This document shows, in pieces, positions 11,302 through 23,147 of a stretch of 64,000 nt of DNA; the first letter of the stretch is position 1, and each line of letters begins with the position of its first letter. This DNA comes from Ascoidea asiatica (Eukaryota; Ascomycota; Saccharomycetes; Ascoideales; Ascoideaceae): contig BCKQ01000002.1 in NCBI GenBank assembly GCA_001600695.1, forward strand, positions 186,001-250,000, written 5' to 3'. Under the pieces are notes generated by a model. The model saw only the letters and a list, made by a program, of their open reading frames with translations, was not told where the DNA came from and ran no database searches. The translations under genes and the position numbers were made by a program.

Positions 11302-11790
11302 ATTTTTGATTACAAATCTTGTATTTTAGCTTTATTTCTTTTTTCTTTTTTTTTTTCACAAGAATATTTATATCACTTTTAAATATCGATTTTAAGAAAT
11401 AAATTGTATTTTTTATATAAATTAGAAATGTATAGTATATAAATTTAAAAATGAGCAAGAACCTGCATTTGAAAAAAATTGAAAATGATAAAAACTTTGT
11501 TAATGTTTTTTGAAACTAAAATTTTGAAAAATATACAAAAAAAATATAAGATAAACAATGTTAGTTAGTAAATAGAATAATAAAACAAAAACACACTTTT
11601 TATTGTTAAATGTATAACAATTGAACAACAAAAGAGAAATGAAAAAAAATAACTTCAAAAATCATTAATAATTTTACATAAAAATAGTCTATTTTAGAAA
11701 TTGGTTTTAATTCCCATGAATTAAATTAAGATAAAAAAAAAATTAATCAGTTTCTAAAAAAAACTGTTTAACCGTTGTATTGAACTACAG
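11302..11790. other. Convergent 3' intergenic region
   Basis: A/T-rich 3' flank shared by two converging genes; contains homopolymer A and T runs. Nothing else seen. Confidence 0.5.
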
Positions 11791-13823
11791 CTAATCGACT
11801 TCATTTAGGATATCTTCATAATCTTCTTCCGACTCTTCATCATCACCTAATGCAGATTCATCTTCCGAATTTATATCATCTAACATTGAGTTTAGATTAT
11901 TATCATTACAATTGAAGTTTTTATTACCATTTGGAGCAAATGGAGAACCTAAAACAGAGTTTGGTTTAGATCTGATAAGGTTTAATTCAGTTGAATTTGA
12001 AACAGAAGAATTTCGTCTAGACAGATTAGGACTGAAAAAAGGTTTATTTTCAATTTGTTTGGCATTAGTTTTTTTTTGATGCAATCCCATTTTTGAGAAT
12101 GAGCCAAGACCGGTTTCTTTAAGTGTTAAAGGATTTGATAAAGATACTAAATTAGAAGTAGTTGATACTCCCGCTATTATTGGTTTTTGAAAAAATATAG
12201 ATGGAGATGGTGGTTTGATAAAGCCAGTACTTTCATATAATTTATTTTTAGGGAAATTTGATCTATTATGTAATAATTGAGAATCTGAAATTGCATTACT
12301 TGTTGCTAATGTTTGATCAACATTTCTTTTAGTAGTAAAATTTGAAGTTTGATGAGATTTATTTTTATTTCCATTATGATGTTCTATATGAATTAAGACA
12401 TCTTCTGCTTGTTTAAAAGCATTCATTAAATTTGGAATTTCATTAGATAAAGTTGATTTAGATTCTAAATCATTTTTTTTAATTATTGGTGATAAATTTG
12501 AATTTAAAGTAGTACTACCAGATGAAAAAGAAGAACGATTGGAGTAACTCATTGGAGCAAAAAAAGAACCAGAAGCAGTATGCATTGAATTTAACTTTTT
12601 AACATTAATTATTGGATTATTCATATCACTTGATGAAGTAGTATTGGTTTTTATTGAATTTGATTTGAAATTTGATTTAAGATTAGAATTTTCAATTTCA
12701 ATATCAGAATCAAATAAAGTTTCATTTTCAAAAGTTGTTGAAGTTGATGAAGATCTGGATGATGTTCCAGACATATTTAAATTTGTAGATAATGGAGTAC
12801 TAGAAGCTTTAGGGTCCAAAGGATGAGAAATGTTATGATGGTGATGATGATTATTATTATTATTATTATTGTCACTATTACTATTAGTACTAGTAGTATT
12901 CAAATTAGTAGATGGATTTGAAAAAGAATCGAATGGAAATTTAAAATTTTGCTTGTCTGAAAAACTATTTTTATTTTTGTTATTATTATTATTGAAAGAA
13001 GTTGAAGTTGAAGTAGAAGTTGCAGTAGAAGTTGAAGAAGTTGGAGTTGGATTAGAAGATGGTTGAGAAGAAGATGAAGTGAAAGTATTTGAATTAAAGG
13101 AAGAATTAGAAGGATTTTCATTTTGTTTGAAAAAAGATTTTTGATTTTGGCTTTGATTTGAGTATTGAGCATTTCTTGAAGATTGAGGATTATTATAATT
13201 TGAAGGTCTTTTTCTTCTTCTTTGATTAGAAGTTGAAGAATTGATTGAAGAAGTTGAAAGATAAGAATCAGTATCATTATCATCATCAAAACCTTGATAT
13301 AATTTTTGTTTTAAAGCAATAAACATTTTTTCCAAATCAGTTATAACTTCTAAAGTTTCTTGAATTTCCAAATCATTTTTAGAATCTATAGCTTGATTTA
13401 ATTGAGATAATAAAGAAGAAACAAAAGAATTAAAAGAACGTAAAGTTTTTTCAAGATCTTTATTAATTTTAATATTATTTGAATTATTTGAAAATGATAT
13501 TGAATTATTAATATCACAATTTTTTAATAAATCTTGTAATTCAAGAGACATTAATAATAATTTTGATTTTGTGAAAAAAATATTTAATTTATCATGTAAA
13601 GAATTTTTTAATTTAATAATTTTTAAAGATAATTCAGTTAATATACAACCAGAATCGGAAATAAATTGAGTTGGAGTAAACGTTGATAAAATATTATTGA
13701 TTTCAAAGATTTTTGGATTTAAAATTGACATTTCTTTATGAATTTCAATTGAATTTTTAATAACTAATTTTGAAATTTTTAAATTCAAATTTATATTTCT
13801 ATTATCATTATTATTATTATTAT

Positions 13824-13855
<32 letters not shown>

Positions 13856-14550
13856 TTAGATTTAGTTTTGTTATTAGATTTTGATAATGAGAAATTAATA
13901 TCAGTTGATTTTTCTAAGAACTTAAATTCCCAAGTTTGAGTTAAAGAATTTAAATGATTTAAACGATTAAAACAAGAATAAGCTTTATTTATATATTTAA
14001 TTAAAGGTTTATCAGATAAAGGTAAAGATTTAAGAGCTGAAGATAAAGCAGCTGGAGTTATTTCATCGGCGGTAATAATTGATAATATTGGATCATTATA
14101 TGAGGAATTGTCAATATTATCATTATCATTAATATCATTATCATTGATACTATTATTAGTAGTATAATCGATAATTGTATCATCTATATTATTTGAATTG
14201 ATAAAGTTATTATTGAAATCATTATGTATATTATTATCAGAATCATTATCGGAGATATTATGGAAATTATTATTCATTTCATTGAAATTAAAAGATTTGT
14301 TAAATAAATTTATATTATTTTTATCATTATCAATATTATTAATATTATTGAATTTTTTTTTAATTTTATTTTTAGTTTTATTTTTTGATTTAGATTTAGA
14401 AATATTTATAGATTCAGAATCTGAATTTAAAGTAAAGGTATGATCATTATCAAATATATTACTATTGGATATATTCATTGAATTTAAAAGATTAAGATTG
14501 AAAGAAGAAAGAGAATTACTAGAGGCATTACGAGAATGAGAAGACGCCAT
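11791..14550 (-). CDS. Large Ser/Asn-rich protein with a helical N-terminal half
   Basis: A 919-residue protein I cannot assign. Residues 1-160 and 440-919 are low-complexity Ser/Asn/Thr with poly-Asn and poly-His runs. Between about 160 and 440 there is a likely folded helical region, starting I-T-A-D-E-I-T-P-A-A-L-S-S-A-L-K and including S-L-T-Q-T-W-E-F-K-F-L and L-L-M-S-L-E-L-Q-D-L-L-K. That region is interrupted by Asn tracts. The extreme C-terminus is acidic (D-D-E-E-S-E-E-D-Y-E-D). R-R-x-S contexts such as S-R-R-N-S-S-V suggest phosphorylation sites. The layout is like yeast cortical or cytoskeletal adaptors, but no signature supports a name. The ATG at 14550 gives M-A-S-S-H-S-R-N-A-S-S. 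Confidence 0.8.
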
Positions 14551-15698
14551 TTAGGGAGTAAAGAAATTTGTAAAATTGATTATAATTATGAATGTGTTTA
14601 TAAATGTGTTTATGAATATGCTATGAATATGCTTTTGATTACGAAAGTGACTATGAAAGTGATTATGAATATGAATGAGTAAGGAAGAATAAAATGCAAA
14701 TGAAAATGATTTTAAAAATGATTTTAAATATTAGTTTGATTATCTAGATAGACATTGACAGTTATATTAATGAATTTTCTTATGTCAAAAGAGAAAATAT
14801 ATATATTAGATGTAAATAATACTCAGAGATTGAATATATTCAAAAACAATAAAAATAAAATAATAATATATTTGATTTATGAGATGATGATATCTTAAGT
14901 TTGGCCATCCACAGTACAGTATTGTTAATTATTACCAGAGTACCTATCAAATGAATAAACTCAGGCCCAATCTAAGCTCTTATTCTGTAACAGAGCCAGA
15001 ATGGGCAAAAAAGTCAGAAAAGAAAGAAGAAAATGAGAAGTTTTACTCTTCTGAATAGAGCTTGGATTGTTCTTTGTGGAGTTGCACAATCCAGCACCGG
15101 GCCCAATTCTCTGGAGCCAGTTCCCTCATTGGGAACACGCAGCGGAGGTAAGGTCTTATTGGGAAATACATAAACAAACAGTGCATTTTACCACAGTATA
15201 TACTCCCTTCAATGCAGTTTCCCGCGCTTCTTCTTACGGGCATAGAAAACATCCCACCACTGCAAATTTTACCTTACAAACACCCGCCAACACTGAGCCA
15301 GCAGATTTCTTTCTGCGTCGTGATCGATCATATGATGAATTAACGCCAATGAAAAGCTTTTGATTTAGTGCGTGAGTTAATTGAATTGCCATGTAGGCAC
15401 GTGCTAAATAGCGTGACTTGGGCACCACGCGTATTTTTCTATGATAATATTAACTATTGTATTACGCGTAAAAAGAATATACTTGGAATTTGTTAGATAA
15501 TTATTTGGTTATTAAATTATTAATAAATTAAAGGTTAAAGTAATAGAATAAACAAAACTTTCAGGAATATTTCAGAACAATTTCAAAATATTTAAAAAAA
15601 AAAAAAAAATCAAAAAAAAAATAGAAAAGGAAATATATATATAAAAAAAATATTTGAAATATTTGAAATATTTGAATAGTATTCAATCATTTAATCAA
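14551..15698. other. Upstream region of the Ser/Asn-rich gene and 3' flank of PTC4
   Basis: Bases 15060-15440 are clearly richer in G+C than the genes around them and contain overlapping ORFs on both strands with no family features. Near the start of the region (about 14590-14690) is a simple repeat of GAATATG/GAAAGTG-type words. No RNA gene recognised. Confidence 0.5.
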
Positions 15699-16188
15699 TT
15701 AATTAGAAATTTGATTACCATTAATTTTAATAAAACCAATTTTATTTTCTTCTTTTATTTTCATATGTTCATACCAATCTTCAATATTATTACTACTACT
15801 ATTATTATGTAAAGCAATAATTATTATTGTCATATTATCATAACCAATTCCTTTAATTTCATCAGTATTATTTAAAATTTTTTCAATTATTAATTCTGAA
15901 ATTTTATCTAATTTTAAACCTAATCTTAATTGTAATCTAATAAATTTTATAATTTCACTATTTTTAAATATATCCCAAATTCCATCACATGCTAATACAA
16001 AAAATTCATCATTTTCAAAATTTAATTCATGATATATAATTTCAGGTTCAACAGTAACTTGAGTTTCTTCTGAAGGTATTAAAATTTTAAAAAATTTTTT
16101 ATCTTCAGATTCTTTATCATCACTTTCTTTGTTTCTATCTTTGTTTTTATCTTTGTTTTTATCTTTATCTTTTGTTGTGATTGTGGTT

Positions 16189-16220
<32 letters not shown>

Positions 16221-17240
16221 TGTTGATTGAACTTTTGAATGTATACTATTAACATTAGTTGTATTATAAATTTCATTTAATTTATTAATATAAATAAATT
16301 TTTTTTTAAAATTAAAATCTCCAAAAGCTCTACTTAAAGCTAACATACCATCAACTCTATTTGAATTAACATTACCACCAGCATCAGAAATTCTTAATAA
16401 TTCACCAATATTTTTTGGTTTATGATCAAAAGATAAATTTTTATTACTACCATTAAAACAACTTAATATACATCTTGAATCACCAGTATTAACAATAAAA
16501 GATTGTTTATTATTTATAATTATTAATAAAATTGCAGTTGAACCTGATTTTATATCTTTTTTATATAAATCATAATCAATTTTAAAAAATGAATCTTTAA
16601 TTAAATTTTGATAAGTTTTTATTTTCCATATATCATTATCACTTATTATATTACTATTATTATTACTATTATTATTACTGGTATTATTACTGGTATTATT
16701 ACTGGTATTAATATTATCATTATTATTATTTATGTTATTATTAATATAAATTGATTGATGTTTATTTGAATAATCTTGAAAATAATTTTGAAAAGTTTGT
16801 ATTATTGTATTCGATAAATTTTGAGATAAATATTTTGAACATTTAAAACCTCCATGACCATCAAATACACCAAATATTTTAATATTTAATTCTTCTTCTT
16901 TAATTTGATATTGTCTTCCAGCAGTTATATTACTATTGTTAATATTATTATTAGTAGTACTACTATTAGTACTACCGTTACTACAAATACTACTACTACC
17001 AATATTATTATTAATATTATTATTTATATTATTACTATTTGATAATAAACTTGGATTTGATATTGGAATTGTAGAAGTTTTAACTAATTTTGAAAATTTT
17101 AGAGTTTTATCAATTGCACAATGAGCATCTTCCATTGTTAATCTCCAACCTTGACAAGAACTTATACAATATGACATTTCTTTTAAACTATGAATAGAAA
17201 TTGATTTATCCGTCACTGGCTGTGAAGCTAATTGACCCAT
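15699..17240 (-). CDS. PTC4: PP2C-type protein phosphatase Ptc4
   Basis: A magnesium/manganese-dependent Ser/Thr phosphatase of 513 residues. It begins M-G-Q-L-A-S-Q-P, a myristoylation-type start shared with yeast Ptc4. PP2C motifs appear in order: G-W-R-L-T-M-E-D-A-H, G-V-F-D-G-H-G-G, N-T-G-D-S-R-C-I-L-S, S-F-D-H-K-P-K-N-I-G-E-L, L-A-L-S-R-A-F-G-D-F, F-F-V-L-A-C-D-G-I-W-D and G-Y-D-N-M-T. The metal-binding aspartates are present. F-D-H-K-P-x-x-I-G-E-L and the D-W-Y-E-H-M-K ending fit Ptc4 better than Ptc2/3. Asn-rich inserts sit in loops at about residues 70-105, 175-200 and 345-355. Confidence 0.88.
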
Positions 17241-17491
17241 TTTTAATTTCTTTTAAATCTAGATGAATAGATGAACACTTGATATATATAGTGAATTTAT
17301 TATTGATATTGTGATATGAGAGATATGATTGATATTATTAATATGATTGATGTGATTGAAGTGATTTCAGTTGAGAAATTTATATATATATTGATAAGCT
17401 TTAGTTAGTATATTCATACCATATTACGACCTATGAAATGAGAGTGTGAAGATGATGCTGCTCTTTTGCTACTTGTATTGGGTGAATCTCC

Positions 17492-17517
17492 TATATATAT
17501 ATATATATATATATATA
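17492..17517. repeat. TA dinucleotide microsatellite
   Basis: An uninterrupted TA run of 26 bases upstream of PTC4. Confidence 0.95.
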
Positions 17518-17693
17518 AGTATGTATATTACTCTGATGAACAAGGTGAATCTGATGAATCTGGTGAATTGATCTTGTTTCTTTCTGGTATCTCTGCTTCT
17601 GGTGGAGGTTCTTTTACCAATCGCCAGAGTATCAACTACTAACTACCACTACTAACTACCACTGCCTCTGCACTCAAACACCACCGCAAGCTG

Positions 17694-17714
17694 TCTCTCT
17701 CTCTCTCTCTCTCT
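17694..17714. repeat. TC dinucleotide microsatellite
   Basis: An uninterrupted TC run within the pyrimidine-rich tract upstream of PTC4; CT tracts of this kind are common in yeast promoters. Confidence 0.95.
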
Positions 17715-17790
17715 TTCTCTCCTATCGCTCAGTTCCCGCTTCTTTCCTTCTTCTTTCTCTGTTCTCCTTCCGTTTTCTTTTCTTCCCGTT

Positions 17791-17811
17791 CTTTTTCCTG
17801 TCTTTTTCCTG
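17791..17811. repeat. Left 21-bp direct repeat flanking the inverted-repeat segment
   Basis: A pyrimidine-rich 21-mer (two TTTTTCCTG units) found again, identical and in the same orientation, at 20193-20213. Both copies lie just outside the inverted repeats. It overlaps the inverted repeat by one base. Confidence 0.85.
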
Positions 17812-17857
17812 AGAAATACTAAGTGAAGTCACATCATCTCTATTTGCAGATATTATC
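17811..17857. repeat. Left arm of a 47-bp inverted repeat
   Basis: Starts GAGAAATACTAAGTGAAGTC and ends TTTGCAGATATTATC. Its reverse complement is found at 20126-20192, where a 21-base internal stretch is present twice in tandem. Confidence 0.9.
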
Positions 17858-18941
17858 AGCCTCATAACGGCGCATATTTACTTGATTAGGAAATATAAGG
17901 CGTAACAACTTTTGAACAAAAATTATATTGACATTTAGCTATTTATCCGTACCATGGAATATATCCTCTCCAAAATCCATTTTCGCATAAATAATTGTGG
18001 GCCTTTAAACAATAAAAGAGGCCCACCTCAAACAAATGATCCCAAAATGTTTAAACAGTAATTTGACCGGCACTTTTATTTATTACCCTTTTCTTTACTT
18101 CTGCCTTCGGTTATATCACATGTCTCCACCCCTTTTTTACCCTTCAAATATGTGTTTTTAATGATACTACTAGAATCTCAAACAATAGGAACCTGGTTAT
18201 ACTTCTTTAAAAGGATTCAAATCCTATAATATCTACTGTTATGCATTTTATTCAAAGCTTCAAAAAGATCATTAGTTCATATAATGGTTTCTTCTATTAT
18301 TGATTATATATATATTTATTAACTTGGTTCAATTGTTAAAAACGTCTTAGTCAATTACTTTTTCATGATTTCTTTCATTCGAGCTAAAAAACTTAAACAT
18401 TGTTTATTATATAGTTCTTACTAATCTTTCAAATAATTAATCAATTCAACTAAATCAACTTCATTATTACAATCACATAGTATTGTGCAAACATCTTAAT
18501 TCAAATCTGATATGAAAGAGACTAAGACAAATAAATTAATTCTTTTTTAAATAATTTATTACCATGTTTTTGTCACAAGATACTAAAATAAAATATGTTT
18601 TATTCCCTAAATTTTTTATCAACTAGTATGACTTTCATAAGTCCATCCACATATAATTGATTTAAACATTATACAAATCCTCTTCTATCTCTTCTTCAAC
18701 TATTCATTTCAATAGATAAACTCCCTTTGGTTTTTGTAATTAACGAAAAGCCAAATGAATCATTAACTGATGTTTGTTTTTGCTTTTGTTACATTGTTTA
18801 TTTTATTGCTTGTTGTCTATTGTCTATTGTTTATTCATTATTGATGTATCTAATTTTATAATTATATCTATATTATCATTCAATATAAAAAAACAATAAA
18901 CAATAATAATAATAATAATCAATAAGAAAAGTGTTAGTTAA

Positions 18942-19743
18942 AGTTCCAACTCAATCATTCAAAAACTACAAATCTTAAATTCTAGACATGAGCAGAATTT
19001 TATTGAAAATAATTTATCGAATCCAATTAAATCTCAATATGGAAATCGAAAAGGAGATTCAAGACCAAATTCTATTGTTTTAAATTTATATTCTGATCAT
19101 ATCTATAAGGAGCAGTCTACAAATGAAAACAGTTCAAGTATCGCCACCAATGACAACTCCAAAAATGATACTAGAATATTTAGTTCGGGCCATTCAAATA
19201 CCAACTTCTTTTTTCATGATCTTAACTCGACTTTGTTAGACCAGTTTGAAATGAAAATGGAAAACCTATTAATGTTTGAAGACACTTACGATAATAGCAT
19301 TAATAATGAGAATATGATCAATGAGAGAAATAGTTACAATAATCTAAATCTATCTCTGCAGAAGTAAGTTCTTCTGTTATGGGTCCTTCTAAAGTGGGAA
19401 CGTCTATTGTAATTGTTTTTCCAATTGAGGATTAAAGTCTCTTAACAAAAAGTAATGATTTTTTGGATGATGATCTAGATAAATTTTTTTCTCATTTAAA
19501 TGTCAAACCAAATATCCCAGGGGAGTCTTTTGGAATTTCTAATTAATCATTCTCTGATGATAAAAAGAAACTTAATATCATTCCTTCTCCAATTGTTGTT
19601 CCACTTACTTCTACAAGTGCTGGTTTCTTTAGAAGCCTTCTCCTTTACCGCCACTGGGAAACGAGTTGCAGCAATAATCTTAGGAATTTAATATTGACGT
19701 ATTCGATATTGAAGAGTTTGATAATACATTAACAATCTGTTAG
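18942..19743 (+). pseudogene. Decayed protein-coding gene, unidentified
   Basis: One frame is open for 141 codons (18942-19367) with yeast-like codon use, but no ATG occurs in its first 80 or so codons. It reads as a Ser/Asn-rich protein (for example D-S-R-P-N-S-I-V-L-N-L-Y). The coding character then jumps frame at about 19361 and continues as D-F-L-D-D-D-L-D-K-F-F-S-H-L, with stops at 19433 and after S-F-G-I-S-N. It moves to the third frame around 19630 (S-P-L-P-P-L-G-N-E-L-Q-Q) and ends F-D-I-E-E-F-D-N-T-L before TAG at 19741. At least two frameshifts, several stops and a missing start point to a dead gene. The acidic, Ser/Asn-rich style suggests a regulatory protein, but no family is recognised. 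It lies inside the inverted-repeat segment. Confidence 0.65.
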
Positions 19744-20125
19744 TACTGTACTTCTTTTATATATATTTTTGGTTATTTATTCTCTAAAAGAAAGTTTTTC
19801 TAATTGTTTGAGTCTTGAAATATAAATTTCTTTCAGAACAGACCTCGGTGTTTCAAAAAACTTCACGAGTTAAGTATCCGGTTTGTCATTTCCGGTAAAT
19901 GAGTGGACGGTTTTTAAACATATCACTTAAAATATATGTTCCATTTATAGAGGGTACCTGGCTTTCAATGTTAATACTTTCTGGTCATTCTTGAAATTTC
20001 GGGCCAGATTTTAAATCCTTTGTCGGATTAAAATGCGGTTATATGCGGATTTTTGGTGATTTCCGCTGAGCTTTTTCAAAAGTTCATTTTTCAAAAACGT
20101 GACAAAATTACTTCCTAAATAGGAA

Positions 20126-20192
20126 ATAATATCTGCAAATAGAGATGTTGTGTCTGCAAATAGAGATGATGTGACTTCACTTAGTATTTCTC
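20126..20192. repeat. Right arm of the inverted repeat, with internal 21-bp tandem duplication
   Basis: Reverse complement of the left arm at 17811-17857. The word TCTGCAAATAGAGATG occurs twice (from 20132 and from 20153), a tandem duplication not present on the left. Confidence 0.88.
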
Positions 20193-20213
20193 CTTTTTCC
20201 TGTCTTTTTCCTG
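20193..20213. repeat. Right 21-bp direct repeat
   Basis: Identical to 17791-17811 in the same orientation and directly outside the right inverted-repeat arm. Confidence 0.85.
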
Positions 20214-20898
20214 TCTTTTTCTCACTTTCCCGTTTCTTCCTCCGGATCACCACCCGCATAGTCGACCTTTTTCCTGACCACGGATATGTGGAATCTTTGC
20301 GTGTTCTGCGCGTGTTCTGCGCTCTGTCATACTGTATTTCTCTTACTTCTGCGTGCCAAAATGTACCGCCATACTAGCCGCCCACGTGACACCCTGTTAC
20401 TTGATTCTCCCATCTTTTCCCTTTTCAAAACCTTCGAGTTGCTTATAAACTTGATATAAACTTAATAAAACTTTTATTACTTTACCCAGAATGATATAAA
20501 AAAAAAACATTTGTATTTTCATCCCTTCCGTATTTTAGATTTATATAAAGTAAACAATAACTTTTTATAATTTCAAATCAAATCATTTATATTCTTCATA
20601 TATCACATAAAATCTAAATTTACTCCTAAAAATGTCAATAATTGAAAAGCAAAAACAAAAAAACAAAACAATCTCATTGTTTTATTATAAGAAAGAAAGA
20701 ATCAATCCTTTTTATTGATCTAATCAAAATTATATAAAATAAACAGAGAAAATCTTATTTAAAAAAGAAGAATATTTTAAAAAAAAAAAAAAAAAATGTT
20801 CTATAAAAAAAAATATTTTTACAATCTATTATAATCATACTGTATTGTATATTACAATTATATAAAATAATGAAATCAAATTCAAATTTATTAAAAAT

Positions 20899-22698
20899 AT
20901 GAAAAATCTTTTAAAATTTAATAATAATATTTCAAATTTTTTCAATTTTCTTTTAATAAATTTAAATTTATTAATATCAATATTTAATTTAATAATATTA
21001 ATAATTATATATAAAATTTTCAATTCTTCAATTTCAAATAATCTTTTAATAATCAATTCAATTTCATTTCTTTCAATTCTTTCTAAACTTTTAATTTCTT
21101 TAAATTCAATATCAATTTTTATTTTCTTAAAATTCTCAATATTTTTAATTTTTAATAAATTTTTTATAAAAATTTTAAAAATCAAGAAAAATATAAAAAA
21201 TTTATTAATTTTTTTAATATTAATATTTATTTCAATCATTTTAATCTTAAATTTAATATTAAATTTAATTTTTTTTAATTTCTTCTTTAAAAATTTAATT
21301 TCTTGGAATTCAAAAAATTTAAATAATCAAATAATTATACAATTTTTTATTTTAGAAATCTTTCCAAAAAAGGATAAATTTTTTTTAATTTTAATATATT
21401 TAATATCTTTTTCAATCTCTTTAATTTTACAATCAACTTTTTTAACTTTTCAATTCTTTTCATTCTTTAAAAATTTCAATATTAATAATAATCAAAAAGT
21501 TAGTCTAAAAACTTCTGAAGAAACTTTAATTAATAATAATTTATTTAATGAAAAAAATTATAAATTTAAAGATTTAACACTTACAAATAATCTTATAATT
21601 AATAAAAATAAAATGAAATTTCAAAATGGTTTAAGAACTTTTAATTTAACTTCAAATTTATCAAAAAAAACTAGTAATAATAATAATAATAATAATAATA
21701 ATCATTTAAATTTAAATTCAATTAATTATGAAAAAAATATCTTAAATAAAATTAATAATAATTTATTACCTCCTTTTTTACAAAATAATGATAATAATAA
21801 TAATAATAATAATAATTTGAATAAAAATTGTAATAAATGTTTTTATCATACAAAAACTAATAATTCAAATGAATATAATAATAATATTATTCACAATTTC
21901 AAATTTCCAAAAGATTTAATAAGTCAAGATCATATTCATTTAGATTCTAATATAAATAATGAATCAAATAATGAAATGAATAATGAAATGAATAATGATA
22001 ATAATAATAATAATAATAATTTAAGTACCGATGATAATGATATATCATTTACTCATTCAATGTTATGGCCATATGATAAAATAATTACAAATATAAGTTC
22101 AAACTCAAGAAATAAAAATTCAATAGATAATACTAAGGAAAATGAAATTGAAATTGAAAATGAAATTGAAAATGAAATTGATAATGATAATGATAATGAG
22201 ATTAGTGAAATATCTGTGAGTTCAATAGTAAATGCTGCAATGAAATCTGATTTAAATTTCATAAAATCTAATATGTCTAAATATATTTTATCTTCTGGAA
22301 ATAGTTATGAAATTTTAAATGCAAAAGAAAAATCAAATAGTAATAATAAAAATCAAAATCAAAATCAAAATCAAAATTAAAATCAAAATCAAGATGTAAT
22401 AATAATAGAATCAAAAGAAAATCAAGAACTACAAGAACAACAAAAACAACAAAAACCAGCTAGAAGATTTACTCATTCAATATCTAAATCAATCAGACAA
22501 TCAATTAGAAGTATATCTTCTTCACCAGTTAGAAAAAGTTCATTTTCAAATTTTCAAAATGAACAAGTAAATTTTCAAACAGGGCATTTTTCTAGTATGT
22601 CTAATCCTCAACAGAATTTTATTTTCCATTCAAATACTCCAAGTTTGAACAACAGTAACTTTAGTAATAACAAGAATAAACAATACTTTCACTGGTAA
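20899..22698 (+). pseudogene. Multi-pass membrane protein gene interrupted by an in-frame TAA
   Basis: The frame from ATG 20899 runs to TAA at 22378-22380 (493 residues) and then stays open in the same frame for 105 more codons to TAA at 22696. The stop lies in a perfect AAT-CAA (Asn-Gln) repeat, where one CAA reads TAA; the repeat resumes right after it. The C-terminal part is Gln-rich, then R-R-F-T-H-S-I-S-K-S-I-R-Q-S-I-R-S-I-S, a basic Ser-rich tail consistent with the upstream protein. The N-terminal 190 residues are almost all Ile, Leu, Phe and Asn, with about four hydrophobic segments (roughly 15-42, 49-86, 99-130 and 160-190). A long Asn/Glu-rich presumably cytosolic tail follows. No family recognised. 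A functional 493-residue protein, a recent pseudogene, stop readthrough or a base error are all possible. Confidence 0.7.
22378..22380 (+). other. Premature in-frame TAA within an Asn-Gln codon repeat
   Basis: Codons before and after are AAT/CAA repeats in the same frame. A single C-to-T change from CAA would create this stop. Confidence 0.85.
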
Positions 22699-23133
22699 GA
22701 ACATAAAAATTTTCGTAAGCATTGTGTAATATCACTCAAATAAATATCAATTTATAGTCAATAATTCAATACAATAAAGTAAAATAGAATAATTGTTTGT
22801 ACTCTTATCATCATATCGATTTACTGCTCTAGAAAATAGAGACAGTTGATTTAGATTCCATTTGAAAACCCATCAGCTCGGTACTAATGCAAATAAAGCA
22901 TAGCTACACGGGCAGTCGCGCATGAATTTCATTTCCGCGAATTTCAATTGAGCAAGGATTAACATGCAGCTAAGGTATCAACCCGCAGGTGACAGTGAAA
23001 TAGCTAGGACCTGTTGTGGTGTGCTTTGTCCTAAAACGAGATTGCGTTCTGGATTCAGCGTGGATCTGGGGGAGGCGGAAGCGGAGGTTTTTAGAGATCT
23101 CTTTTCGTATTGATAACAACGCAAACCAGGGTT

Positions 23134-23140
23134 TATACGA
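23134..23140. promoter_or_regulatory. Sterol-response-like element TATACGA
   Basis: Reverse complement TCGTATA is the Upc2/Ecm22 sterol-response core known from yeast ERG promoters. It lies about 1.05 kb upstream of ERG4, rather far, so it is only a candidate. Confidence 0.35.
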
Positions 23141-23147
23141 ATACGGG

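Larger units (their letters stand above)
17241..18941. other. Long intergenic region upstream of PTC4
   Basis: No intact gene. It holds a TA repeat (17492-17517), two TACTAAC words within 17636-17656, a CT repeat (17694-17714), and a pyrimidine-rich, G+C-richer stretch to about 17815. The left arm of an inverted repeat follows (17811-17857). From about 18100 the sequence is ordinary A/T-rich spacer leading into a decayed gene. Confidence 0.6.
19744..20898. other. Intergenic upstream of the membrane-protein gene
   Basis: Contains the right inverted-repeat arm (20126-20192) and right direct repeat (20193-20213), followed by a pyrimidine-rich and G+C-richer stretch to about 20420. The rest is A/T-rich leader with long A runs. 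Short ORFs crossing it have no support. Confidence 0.6.

Noticed and set aside
15043-15363. Overlapping ORFs on both strands in a G+C-richer patch
   Set aside because: No family motifs, open on both strands because of composition, and located in a promoter island.
17518-17732. GTATGT, two TACTAAC words, a CT tract and CTCAG on the plus strand, looking like an intron
   Set aside because: No coding sequence on either side and no plus-strand gene for over 1 kb. Could be an intron of a non-coding RNA, but there is no support without transcript data.
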